64,000 bases of DNA, from assembly GCF_900205865.1 (NCBI RefSeq), contig NZ_LT906662.1, positions 1,302,001 to 1,366,000 on the forward strand. Reading direction: 5' to 3'. Positions 17,026-25,199 of the stretch are shown here, piece by piece (within the stretch, counting starts at the first letter, position 1; each line of letters opens with the position of its first letter). The notes below the pieces were generated by a model, which had not been told where the DNA came from, made no database searches, and saw only the letters and a list, made by a program, of their open reading frames with translations. This DNA comes from Thermoanaerobacterium sp. RBIITD (GTDB lineage: Bacteria; Bacillota; Thermoanaerobacteria; Thermoanaerobacterales; Thermoanaerobacteraceae). The position numbers were made by a program, and so were the translations under genes.

Positions 17026-17697
17026 TTACGCATCTTTTTCGTTCATTCCTATTATATTTATCTCTTCCAAAGCAGGAAATTCATAAATATCCAGCGGTAT
17101 CTCCTGCAAAAGTTTTATGGTCTCTTTAAAATCACATCGAAAATTAAGGTGATGCTCAGATAATATTCTTTCCAGTGACATGTTTTCCCATTCTGCCCAT
17201 CTAGCATACCTTGAACGCTCTCCAATATACTTCCGCATAACCTCTTCTTTATCCACATTGCTCATAACCTCATCGCAAATATAAAAATTGCAGACGTAGT
17301 TGCGATATACAGGTGGAAGTGTACACCCATATCCGCTCTTGACAAATGGACAGGTTCTAAAGAAAATGGTCTTATCTTTTATACCATCATCTTCTGGACC
17401 ATTTTTTAAATACTCTAAATAACCTTCCTGGTCAAAATATCCTTTTGCGTGTAAATAATAATTATAAATGACTGTTCCAGGATTATCAACTATTCGCTTC
17501 AACACTTGTAAACCATCAGCTGACTTGACCATTCTATGTATGTCTATCAGTTCAAATTTTGGAAAATATGAACAGCACCCTCGCATTTTTATACTACAAT
17601 AGCTTATTCCCATTTTACTAGTACAGTGATTGCAGGAAGTACAGATATAGCGAGCATAACCTAAATATTCATAGCGTTCCAGATAGATTTTATCCAT
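17026..17697 (-). CDS. Cysteine-cluster protein (YkgJ-like), unknown function
   Basis: This 223-aa soluble protein is rich in conserved-looking cysteines: CTSCNHC (about 20-26), CSIKMRGCC (about 34-42), CPFVKSGYGC (about 116-125) and CNFYIC (about 136-141). The pattern suggests a metal or iron-sulfur site as in YkgJ-type zinc/iron-chelating proteins. No catalytic motif is recognised. It is inserted between the two copies of the hicA leader and read in the opposite direction. Confidence 0.6.
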   Translation of the reverse strand: MDKIYLERYEYLGYARYICTSCNHCTSKMGISYCSIKMRGCCSYFPKFELIDIHRMVKSADGLQVLKRIVDNPGTVIYNYYLHAKGYFDQEGYLEYLKNGPEDDGIKDKTIFFRTCPFVKSGYGCTLPPVYRNYVCNFYICDEVMSNVDKEEVMRKYIGERSRYARWAEWENMSLERILSEHHLNFRCDFKETIKLLQEIPLDIYEFPALEEINIIGMNEKDA

Positions 17698-17769
17698 TGT
17701 TTCACCTCTTTACTGTTTTTAACCTAGTACAATCTTCTGATAATAACAAAACAGTAAACTAATATTTAT

Positions 17770-17792
17770 GAATGCGTCATTATGCGCATACC
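17770..17792. repeat. GGTATGCG hairpin, copy 3 (degenerate)
   Basis: GAATGCG (17770-17776) faces CGCATACC (17785-17792). The right arm is exact and the left arm has decayed. It precedes the second hicA leader as copy 2 precedes the first. Confidence 0.5.
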
Positions 17793-17804
17793 ATGAAGTT
17801 TATT

Positions 17805-18085
17805 ATATTCATTCATATTAAAATGCAGCCCGATATGATGGTTCGAGCTGCAATTAATAATAAGGGAGGTCAGGGAGAGACTTTCTCTCTCAATCATTAT
17901 TATATCTTCTATTTGTGAAAAAATCATGAACAAATTGTAAAAACTTTACTCTATCTTTTTACCATTATAGATTTTACTTTATACTGTTGATAGCATATAT
18001 AATGTTATATATAATATTATTAGACGTACGAAGATGATAATTCGTATCCAAGAGAGAAAAATTAATTGAGAAAATAAAAAACAAT
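17805..18085 (+). repeat. Duplicated leader plus hicA 5' end, copy 2
   Basis: This is the partner of 16735-17013. The hairpin is GCAGCCCGA/TTCGAGCTGC here; compared with copy 1 two wobble pairs have become Watson-Crick pairs, which hints that the RNA structure is kept. It runs directly into hicA. Confidence 0.7.
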
Positions 18086-18094
18086 CCTAAAACA

Positions 18095-18283
18095 GTGCGT
18101 TTTGAGGAAATTAATAAGATTTTATTAGATATTGGTTTTATCAGGACACAGCCTGCAAAAGATTCGAGTCATTATACATATCATCTTGATAATTTAACCA
18201 TAACTATACCTTATAAAAGACCTTATATTAAGGTCGCATACATAAAACAGGTAATTAAATTGCTTAATATTTTAGGCTATTGA
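18095..18283 (+). CDS. hicA: HicA-type mRNA interferase toxin
   Basis: HicA toxins are small double-stranded-RNA-binding-fold ribonucleases. The core is visible: INKILLDIGFIRTQPAKDSS, the catalytic-position His in SSHYTYH, then ITIPYKRPYIK. Homology extends upstream for about 17 codons (KREKLIEKIKNNPKT), but the ATG present in the duplicated stub at 16951 is replaced by AGA-TGA-TAA here. Translation must start at the GTG at 18095 or fail. The encoded 62 aa still covers the fold. The antitoxin gene follows after 13 bases. Confidence 0.8.
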   Translation: MRFEEINKILLDIGFIRTQPAKDSSHYTYHLDNLTITIPYKRPYIKVAYIKQVIKLLNILGY

Positions 18284-18296
18284 AAGGAGAAGTGTT

Positions 18297-18680
18297 ATGA
18301 AACGTAAATCTTTAGATTATTATTTATCATTAAAATATCCGTTTAAAATTGAAGTATTGTCAGAAGATGATGGCGGTGGTTTTTTTATCACTTATCCTGA
18401 TTTGCCTGGTTGCATGAGCGATGGCCAGACATTAGAAGAAGCAATTGCTATGGGCGAAGATGCAAAAAAATCATGGATTGAAACAAGATATGAAAATAGC
18501 ATGGAAATACCTGAACCTTTTTCTTCTGAAGACAGATTCAACGGAAGAATTACTTTAAGAACACCAAAAAGTTTGCATAGAGAATTAGTTAGAGCAGCGG
18601 ATGAAGAAGGTACTAGTTTAAACCAATATATAATTTATTTATTAAGCAAAGGTCTTAAAGAAAATCGAAAATACATTTAG
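18297..18680 (+). CDS. hicB: HicB-type antitoxin
   Basis: This 127-aa antitoxin neutralises HicA and represses its operon. The N-terminal partial RNase-H-like domain shows YPFKIEVLSEDDGGGFFITY, then PDLPGCMSDGQTLEEAI. The C-terminus (about 85-125, ITLRTPKSLHRELVRAADEE, GTSLNQYIIYLL) is a ribbon-helix-helix or Arc-like DNA-binding domain. AAGGAGAAG precedes the ATG. A GGTATGCG hairpin overlaps the stop codon and may end the operon. Confidence 0.92.
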   Translation: MKRKSLDYYLSLKYPFKIEVLSEDDGGGFFITYPDLPGCMSDGQTLEEAIAMGEDAKKSWIETRYENSMEIPEPFSSEDRFNGRITLRTPKSLHRELVRAADEEGTSLNQYIIYLLSKGLKENRKYI

Positions 18681-18703
18681 GTATGCGGTTTTATGCGCAT
18701 ACC
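18680..18703. repeat. GGTATGCG hairpin, copy 4
   Basis: GGTATGCG (18680-18687) and CGCATACC (18696-18703) are exact complements around an 8-base loop. It lies between the convergent hicB and DUF6557-like genes, so a two-way terminator role is likely. Confidence 0.7.
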
Positions 18704-18707
18704 TTCT

Positions 18708-19151
18708 TTATAAGCCTTTTATAAATCTTTCAGGATGCTTCTCAATGTTATTAATTCTTTTATTCAGCATTTTTCTTGCCTTATTTATTTCCTTATTAGA
18801 ATACCCGAAAAATCTCATTACCCACAGTATATGTGCCGTTATATCTGAATCTTTCATCGTAACTATATCAGATATTTCGTATCCAGCCCATTCCTCAAAT
18901 AATGAAAGTTCCAATGCGTATTTTTAATCTTTTTCTATGCCATATACATCATAACATGTTTCTTTATCCTGACTGACTAAGTCTATACATATTGTTGTCT
19001 TCTCACTGTTAGTAGTAGGTTTACAGCATTTGACATTCTTATACACCTTTTTGTATGTCTTAATATTTTCTTTCTGGTCTGGATACAATTTAATTAAGGC
19101 TTTTTCCACGTCTTGCCACAGCGTTTTGAAAAATAATTCTTTTATATTCAT
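18708..19151 (-). pseudogene. DUF6557-like gene split by one in-frame stop codon
   Basis: The upstream part (19151 to 18927) begins MNIKELFFKTLWQDVEKALI and runs to YDVYGIEKD. A TAA at 18924-18926 follows, and the same frame continues KYALELSLFEEWAGYEISDI to about 18708. Together they give a protein of about 146 aa matching the layout of DUF6557 proteins (N-terminal WxxVxxxLxxLYPDQ, C-terminal EEWxGxEI...WxMxFFGYS). A single nonsense change explains the break. A GGGAGA site precedes the ATG at 19151. Function of the family is unknown. Confidence 0.65.
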
Positions 19152-19209
19152 TACAATCTCCCATATCCAATAGCAAAACCACACCAATGTTTGGCTTCTT
19201 CAGGTTCTT

Positions 19210-19299
19210 CTATAGGCTCATATTCACAGTTTTTAATGAATCTACAACATTTTTATTACAACCATAGTAGGTTTTTGATACATTTTCTAAAATAAGCAT
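19210..19299 (-). pseudogene. ABC transporter ATPase, first 29 codons only
   Basis: An ATG at 19299 opens MLILENVSKTYYGCNKNVVD, then SLKTVNMSL and a stop. This is the typical beginning of a MacB-type ABC ATPase (LENVSKTY...ALKNVNL) cut off before Walker A. Confidence 0.6.
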
Positions 19300-19329
19300 G
19301 ATATTAATACAACTTCTTATTTACAGGAC

Positions 19330-19641
19330 TTTTAAATTTATTAGGATAACTACTATATCAACAATCATTGCAAGTAGATTCACAAATATAGCATATAAGT
19401 CGTTGTAAAGAGTTGCAACTTTCCCTCTTGTTCTAATTTTCATATATATTAAAAGCTATTATTTGTATGATAGGTACTATAAAAACAAATAATAATTTGG
19501 ATACTGCATTTGAAACTTCTCCACTAATCTCCATTGAATAGCAACTGTCTGAGGCAATGCTTTATAAAAAATGAGATTTATAATAAATATAAGAACAGCA
19601 AACAACCAGTTATTTTTGCCAAAAAAATTTATTGCTTGCAT
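19330..19641 (-). pseudogene. DUF1648-type membrane protein, frameshifted
   Basis: From an ATG at 19641 the frame reads MQAINFFGKNNWLFAVLIFI, then INLIFYKALPQTVAIQW. The HW-like position after the proline is the DUF1648 signature (P..I.VQWN.NG). A frame change then gives GEVSNAVSKLLFVFIVPIIQ before more stops. DUF1648 proteins include SdpI-type immunity proteins. It is broken at least twice. Confidence 0.55.
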
Positions 19642-19701
19642 AAACTCTTTTCTCTTTTCTATAGATAAGAAAATTCACTTACATAAATTGCCATAATAAA
19701 T

Positions 19702-20778
19702 TTGTGTGCAAAAAATTTAATAAAAAAGGGTTATAGTGGTACTGTTACTGACATTGTTACTTTAAGTCTTGCTAATTGCTATAGAACTATATTTGGTAAA
19801 ATCTTAAGCCAAGGTGTTTGGAATATAGAATATGCTTGGAGAGCTATAAGGCGGGAAGTTATTCGTATTATATTCGAATTATCCCAAACTCATAGAATCC
19901 GATATTTATGATTTTTGATGATACTATCGTTGAAAAAACTAAGTCTTCGTTACAGGCTAAACATTCTATTCAGGCAACAGGATTTCATCAATCACATTTA
20001 AAGGGAAAGCAAGTTTGGGGACATCGGCTTCTTACTATGATGTTATCCTGTGGCAAAGTAGCATTACCTTACTACATTGAACGCTATGAAAAAGGTAGTA
20101 AAAGCAAAGTTGAAAGAATACGTGAAATGGTATCTATGCTTCCAACACCTAAAGGGCCAGCAAATGGACTTTGTGATTCATGGTTCACAAACGAAAAAGT
20201 AATTAATGCTCATTTTAAAAGAGGATGCCATCTCATAGGAGCACTAAAAACTAACCGGATTATCTATCCAATAGGCATCAGAGTTCAAATAAAAGATTTT
20301 GCACAATATATAGAGAAGAACGAAGTTCACCTCGTTACAGTGAATAGTTCTAGGTACTGGGTATATCGCTATGAAGGAGCCTTAAATGGAATAGATAATG
20401 CTGTAGTTCTAATATGCTTAAAGAAAAAGCATTTAACAATCATAAAGCTCTACATGCATTTATTTATACTGATACTGAATTAGATACTGAGACTATTCTA
20501 AATTATTATAATCAGAGATGGCCTATAGAGATATTTTTTAGATAGACAAAGAATAATCTCGAATTAAATACGTATCAAGTACGCTCAACAAAATCAATAG
20601 ATAGATTGTTATGCCTTATATCATTGACATGCCTGTATTTTAAGCTTCAAGCGATAAATATTACAAATTTGGGTTAGGAATAATAATAGCTCGTAAAGAA
20701 GTACAAAAGCTGCGTATTCAATGGATTTATGAACAAGCTAAAAACAATATATCTATTAACAAGATTTTAAACAACTAA
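19702..20778 (+). pseudogene. DDE transposase pseudogene (IS4/IS701-like)
   Basis: Three broken pieces follow each other. The first (19702-19911) is helical and N-terminal. The second (19908-20483) reads MIFDDTIVEKTKSSLQAKHS, with the first catalytic Asp in DDT, then GFHQSHLKGKQVWGHRLLTM and LCDSWFTN with the second Asp. The third, after a frameshift near 20440, reads ILNYYNQRWPIEIFFR, a stop, then TKNNLELNTYQVRS, the YREK-type third acidic region. The IS4/IS701 placement is by motif only. No clear terminal repeats were found. Confidence 0.75.
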
Positions 20779-21114
20779 AATTAGCGTAGGTAAAGTGTAT
20801 TTATTCAGTGGTAATATTTGCTATTATTTTTCTCATTTATAGTAATTTAAATACTTTTGGCCACATTACTTTATTAACTCTTGCTGTAGCTGCTGATAAA
20901 GCTAGATCTTTTGATTGTTTAAAGCGCACAGCTTAATTTTTGCACTTAAATATTTATCACTTTTTACCATTAATCATCTACAGAATTTTTATGCTCTTTT
21001 TTAGCCTTTGTCATTTTCTATTAAACATTGTAGTGAATGATTCATGGGAGGGAAAGGTATTTTTTTTATACTCTTCCCTTTTTCTATTTTTACCGCCTAC
21101 TAAAATTATACACT
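20779..21114. other. Intergenic stretch without a recognisable gene
   Basis: The stretch is AT-rich with no credible reading frame. A terminator-like hairpin (GGAAAGGTAT at 21051-21060 facing ATACTCTTCC at 21068-21077, followed by T runs) probably belongs to the transposase remnant upstream. Confidence 0.4.
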
Positions 21115-21726
21115 AAGCAACTATACTTTAAGGATACATAAGCATTCATCCCCATCACAAGTAAGGAAGATGAATGCTAAGCTACAGGTAATTTGTGATT
21201 TAGATCTTTCGCCACAACTTCTAATATCCTTTTTAGTTCCAATTCTATCTTTGTTGCACCTCCACTATACTGATGCTTTCTCTTTCAAGATCGATGATAT
21301 CATTTACAGCTTTCTCTTCATTGGCGTTATAACTTTTCCATCAGTACTATACCGTAATCCGACTCCCCGCATAACCATCCGACTTACTTTTGTTCTAAAC
21401 TTACAATAGCGAGTCCCATAAAGGATTGACAATACCACCAGAGTTTTCAAACGCTAATATTGTAAAGCATACCAAGTCCTATGATCATGAGGAAACATTA
21501 TTACTTTTGCCATCACGATTAATAATATTCTATCTTCTGCTGATTCAACAACACGAACTTTCCAAATTAGTTATTTCGGGACTGCAACACCTTCCGGCTT
21601 ATCATCACTTATACCTTAAGTCATACTCTTCATGTTACCATACATTACTTAAGGCTTAGTATCAGCTGCTGGCTAAACTTTACTGGACATTTGCACTCGC
21701 TTTAACGCCAGAACTTTGCTCAGCAT
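21115..21726 (-). mobile_element. Group II intron RNA, 5' domains without the ORF
   Basis: On the minus strand the sequence carries landmarks of bacterial group II intron RNA upstream of the intron ORF: GCTGAGCAAAGTTCTGGCG near the start, GGAAGGTGTTGCAGTCCCGA in the middle, and CGGGGAGTCGGATTACGG followed by TATAGTACTGATGGAA near the end. It ends at a GGGGATGAATGC that may be the former ORF start. The reverse transcriptase and 3' domains V/VI are absent here; an unrelated-position maturase fragment lies at 12990-13255. It lies just downstream of yxlG. Confidence 0.6.
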
Positions 21727-21748
21727 ACCAAACCATTTCCTCGATTTT

Positions 21749-22501
21749 TTATATTTCAATTTTGTTCATTCTAATTATAGAAATAATATAAAACATTAAG
21801 CCTAACATTAAAGTAGATATTAGTGGTTTTATAATATCTGATGTACTAAAGGTATTTGCTAATACAATAAGCTTATTTGGTATATATGCGGATAATTTTT
21901 CAATATTCATTAGTGCTGAAGCCGCAAAATTTATAATCAATAATGCGACAGCCGCAACAATTGATTTCTTGAAAAGACTGCTTAAAAATGTCAGCAATAT
22001 TACTGTATAGATATAAAAAAGTGATATCAATGTTGCAGAATACATGATTTTACTAAAAGGTATTGTGTTATATTTAAATAAAGTATCTGCATAATAATAG
22101 TTAATGGAGAATCCCATAAATATGAATATTATCAATACAATTGAATAATGCAATATCTTTGATGTGACCATTGCAGCAGGATTTAAACCCTTTGAATATG
22201 GAAAAAGTAATTTATGTGATGATATCTCATCACTTAATATCCCCATCAATGTCAATATTACAATTATAAAAGATACTTGGCTTAAATCCTTTATATAGTT
22301 TTGAATAGCAGTTCTAAAGTCTATTTTTATTAATGCACTGATATCGCCTGGAATCTTATCCTTAAGCATAATTGGTAACACCTTTAACATTATAGGATCT
22401 AGAATTGCAAAAAGTATTATACCAATGGCAAGAATGAGGTATCTGTATTGTCTTATTGACTCAATTATTTCCTTCTTAAAATATGCATTAAATGCTGGCA
22501 T
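21749..22501 (-). CDS. yxlG: ABC transporter permease of the SigY operon (YxlG-like)
   Basis: This 250-aa integral membrane protein has about six helices of the ABC-2 type, with a soluble loop after helix 1 (residues about 35-60). It overlaps yxlF by 14 bases and ends the complete SigY operon. With YxlF it forms an exporter; in B. subtilis the pair is linked to keeping SigY in check, with unknown cargo. The truncated SigY operon at 5.6-7.1 kb has no yxlG. Confidence 0.8.
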   Translation of the reverse strand: MPAFNAYFKKEIIESIRQYRYLILAIGIILFAILDPIMLKVLPIMLKDKIPGDISALIKIDFRTAIQNYIKDLSQVSFIIVILTLMGILSDEISSHKLLFPYSKGLNPAAMVTSKILHYSIVLIIFIFMGFSINYYYADTLFKYNTIPFSKIMYSATLISLFYIYTVILLTFLSSLFKKSIVAAVALLIINFAASALMNIEKLSAYIPNKLIVLANTFSTSDIIKPLISTLMLGLMFYIISIIRMNKIEI

Positions 22502-23408
22502 TTTTCTTCACCAACCTTATAAATATATCTTCTAAACTTGCTTCACGTATTTTATACGAGATTACTGGATTATCAAGTTTTGCGATTTCTCTTATCAGTT
22601 TTGTCTTTGCTTCATAAATGTCATTTACGTATATACTTGCAGTATTTTTATTTATTCTTATGCTATCAATCCATTTTATTTCATTGAATTTATTGCTAAA
22701 GTTACCACATGGATTTTCAAATTCAATGTCATAAATAGGCTGGATATAATTCTTTTTAAGTTCATTTAGATTTTCGGATATGATAATTTCGCCTTTATCA
22801 AGTATGCTTATATAATCACATACCCTTTCAACATCATTTAATATGTGTGTTGATAAGAAAACTGTTTTGCCTTGTTTTTTTAATTCGGCTATTATTTCCA
22901 ATACATCAAGCCTGCCTTGTGGATCAAGTGCAGATGTGGGTTCATCGAGGAATATTATCTCAGGGTCATTCAGCAATGCTACAGCTATGCCAAGTCTCTG
23001 CTTCATACCCCTCGAATATTCCCCAATTTTCTTCTTTCTTGCATATTTTAGATTTACACTTTCAAGAATGGTCTCAATACTTTCATCTTTGCTTTTCATA
23101 TTGCTTAATTCACCTATGAAGCTTAAATATTCTTCTGAGTTCATATAGTTATAAAACACGGGATTTTCAGGCAGATAACCGATTCTTTTTAACAGTCTTC
23201 TTTTATTTTCACTGAATTTTAGGCCATCAATATATATGTCACCACTATCATATCTAATAAGACCTGTAAGAATATTCATTGTTGTTGTCTTACCAGCACC
23301 ATTTTTTCCTAAAAAACCATAAATTGAGCCTCTGTCGATTTTGAAAGATATTTGTTTCAAAACTGTGTTATTTCCATAGCTTTTAGTTAAATTATTTACT
23401 TCAATCAT
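22488..23408 (-). CDS. yxlF: ABC transporter ATP-binding protein of the SigY operon (YxlF-like)
   Basis: This 306-aa ATPase powers the YxlG permease. Walker A is [12 protein letters not shown] (about 36-47), the signature is YSRGMKQRLGIAVALL (about 132-147), Walker B is IIFLDEPTSALDP (about 153-165) and the H-loop is FLSTHIL. A C-terminal extension of about 90 residues is typical of ABC-2-type drug and bacteriocin exporters. It follows yxlE by about 105 bases. Residues about 15-50 match the fragment preserved at 6990-7113. Confidence 0.88.
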   Translation of the reverse strand: MIEVNNLTKSYGNNTVLKQISFKIDRGSIYGFLGKNGAGKTTTMNILTGLIRYDSGDIYIDGLKFSENKRRLLKRIGYLPENPVFYNYMNSEEYLSFIGELSNMKSKDESIETILESVNLKYARKKKIGEYSRGMKQRLGIAVALLNDPEIIFLDEPTSALDPQGRLDVLEIIAELKKQGKTVFLSTHILNDVERVCDYISILDKGEIIISENLNELKKNYIQPIYDIEFENPCGNFSNKFNEIKWIDSIRINKNTASIYVNDIYEAKTKLIREIAKLDNPVISYKIREASLEDIFIRLVKKNASI

Positions 23409-23515
23409 ATAACAAACATTCCTCTCTAATCAATTTATAACTTCTACATTCATTGTGGTCAAATATTCTTCACCTATTTGCATTGGGAATCAGAATAATA
23501 TGATAGATAAATAGT

Positions 23516-23722
23516 CTACTCTTTTTCCCTTCCGATGATGAGAAATATAAGTGGTCCTAAAATTTCTCCAAGCACTATAATTATAAGCCAGGCCCATTTC
23601 GGCAAAAATCTGACTTTATCCTTGGTAAGACGATATATTGAGAAAATCATGAGACCTAATTGAATGATTATTAACGGAGCAAAAAGCTTTATTATTTCAG
23701 ATGTACTTAAATTATCAAACAT
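23516..23722 (-). CDS. yxlE: YxlE-like small membrane protein (PLDc_N type)
   Basis: This 68-aa protein has two helices (about 13-31 and 43-62) with the PLDc_N pattern, including KWAWLIIIVLGEILGPLIFL and a GR near the end. Such proteins sit in the SigY anti-sigma group. AAGGAGG precedes the ATG and overlaps the end of the zinc-ribbon gene. A 15-codon remnant of the sister gene is at 6916-6963. Confidence 0.8.
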   Translation of the reverse strand: MFDNLSTSEIIKLFAPLIIIQLGLMIFSIYRLTKDKVRFLPKWAWLIIIVLGEILGPLIFLIIGREKE

Positions 23723-23725
23723 AAT

Positions 23726-24061
23726 TTATTCCTCCTTCAATTTTTTTGAGCAGTTGGGACAATATAACCATTCATCTTTAATCTCCCTGCCACAATGCGG
23801 ACATAATGAAGTTTTTAACATATTGCCACAATATGGACAATATTTGTAACTTTTTTTTATTGAAGCACCACATTTTGGGCATTTCGAGACTTCATAGCGC
23901 GTCACTAAAATATAGATTATTAATGATGATGGCACATTTAAAAGTCCAAACAAACCCCAGAGCCAATAATATTTTTCACCTTTTTTCCTTGCATCTATAA
24001 ATATCCATGTTGCCTGTAATACAAGTAATATAAATAATAGAATAAATAATAAATACTTCAT
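23726..24061 (-). CDS. YxlD-like membrane protein with double zinc ribbon (copy 2)
   Basis: This 111-aa protein has two N-terminal helices (about 3-22, 32-52) and two zinc ribbons (CPKCGASIKKSYKYCPYCG and CPHCGREIKDEWLYCPNC). It is nearly the same as the protein at 6577-6912. It sits between yxlC and yxlE in the complete operon and is inferred to act with them in membrane control of SigY. Confidence 0.78.
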   Translation of the reverse strand: MKYLLFILLFILLVLQATWIFIDARKKGEKYYWLWGLFGLLNVPSSLIIYILVTRYEVSKCPKCGASIKKSYKYCPYCGNMLKTSLCPHCGREIKDEWLYCPNCSKKLKEE

Positions 24062-24074
24062 TTTTTAACCCCCT

Positions 24075-24440
24075 CTACTCCTCTCTGAATTTTAATAATG
24101 GCACAACAGTCAACGGCAAAGATAAATAAATTATAATTTGACAAATGATTATTAACTTAAAGTCTTTAAATGCAGCTAGAATCAAAAATGCTATAAACGT
24201 AATTGAAGCAAGTATGAAGATTACAAGCTCTTTTCTATCTCTTTTTTTATTACGTATTTCATTAGCTTTTTGAATAAATTCAAATGCATTAATTTTTACG
24301 TCAGGCTCATTAAAAATATCAAACATATCTGAAATTTTATTGAGCTTATTAAATGCATCATTATCAATGCTTTTATTATCTGACTCATTATAAAAAGAAT
24401 CTATAAGCTTAGGATCTATATCATTATGACATTTCTTCAT
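24075..24440 (-). CDS. yxlC: YxlC-like SigY-operon membrane protein (copy 2)
   Basis: This 121-aa protein has a charged N-terminal half and two hydrophobic segments (about 70-88 and 95-113). It overlaps the sigma-factor gene by 4 bases, as in copy 1 at 6197. Anti-sigma function is inferred from position and topology. Confidence 0.75.
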   Translation of the reverse strand: MKKCHNDIDPKLIDSFYNESDNKSIDNDAFNKLNKISDMFDIFNEPDVKINAFEFIQKANEIRNKKRDRKELVIFILASITFIAFLILAAFKDFKLIIICQIIIYLSLPLTVVPLLKFREE

Positions 24441-24967
24441 ATCAATTTCCTTCTTTCCATCTCATCTATAATATACTTAATGCAGTAGTGCAACCTTGAA
24501 CGTACCGTTCCAATTGGGCAATTCATTATTTTAGAAATTTCTTCGTATTTATATCCATAATAGTGTTTCAATATAAATACCGCCCTTTTTTCATATGGAA
24601 GGCTTAACAATATTTTCATAACTTCTTTATAGTGGACCTTATTTATAATATCATCTTCTACACTATTTTCGGAAAATATATCTATATCATCTATAGATTC
24701 AGTTATTTTGTTTTTTCTTAAAAAATCTTTGTAAATATTGATGGCAATCCTTATTAACCACGAAGAAAATTTAAAATCCGGTGTAAACTTATTAATATTT
24801 AATACTGCTTTTAGCATAGTCTCCTGTGCTATGTCCTGGGCAAGTGATATATTTCCTGTCATTTTGATACAGTACCCGAAAACAATATTATAATTCTCAG
24901 TTATAAGCAGATTTAATGCATATTTATCGCCGCTTTTTGCATCATTTATAAGTTTGCTCTCATCCAT
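24437..24967 (-). CDS. sigY: ECF RNA polymerase sigma factor, SigY type (copy 2)
   Basis: This 176-aa sigma factor has region 2 (CIKMTGNISLAQDIAQETM, FKFSSWLIRIAINIYKDFL) and region 4 (LPYEKRAVFILKHYYGYKYE and CPIGTVRSRLHYCIKY). The recognition helix is identical to that of copy 1, so both should read the same promoters. The ATG at 24967 is used because the upstream ATG at 24985 lies at the predicted transcription start; AAAGGTGGG stands before 24967. It heads the complete six-gene operon down to 21749. Confidence 0.92.
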   Translation of the reverse strand: MDESKLINDAKSGDKYALNLLITENYNIVFGYCIKMTGNISLAQDIAQETMLKAVLNINKFTPDFKFSSWLIRIAINIYKDFLRKNKITESIDDIDIFSENSVEDDIINKVHYKEVMKILLSLPYEKRAVFILKHYYGYKYEEISKIMNCPIGTVRSRLHYCIKYIIDEMERRKLI

Positions 24968-24991
24968 CACATGCCCACCTTTCATAAATAT

Positions 24992-25016
24992 AACGCATAA
25001 ATTTCAAATAAGTTCA
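24992..25016 (-). promoter_or_regulatory. ECF (SigY-type) promoter of the complete operon
   Basis: On the minus strand TGAAC (25016-25012) and CGTT (24995-24992) are 16 bases apart. TGAACTTATTT and CGTTATAT are shared with the promoter at 5621-5645, while the middle of the spacer differs. This is the pattern expected if only the contacted bases are conserved. Confidence 0.78.
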
Positions 25017-25149
25017 CATTTATTTTACTTTATCACAAAAAGTTTTTATAAATTTACAACTTACATATTTTGATGATTAACTTGTTTAAATTATATTAAT
25101 TATTGCTATCATCAAATATTAAAAATGTTTTACCTCATAAAAATAAGTG

Positions 25150-25187
25150 CATTTGTCAAGTGAAAAATTAGTGTAACATAGACAAAA
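25150..25187 (+). mobile_element. IS21 scar: both tips joined, no interior
   Basis: CATTTGTCAAGTGAAAAA (left tip) is followed at once by TTAGTGTAACATAGACAAA (right tip). The complete element at 144-2678 has about 2.5 kb between these tips. The scar stands directly before the ribosome site of the truncated ERCC4-type gene. It shares its joint with the scar at 13752-13792. Confidence 0.8.
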
Positions 25188-25199
25188 AAAAGGGTCATT

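Noticed and set aside
21170-21659. Plus-strand frames of 79 and 77 aa
   Set aside because: They lie antisense to group II intron RNA landmarks and have no ribosome site.
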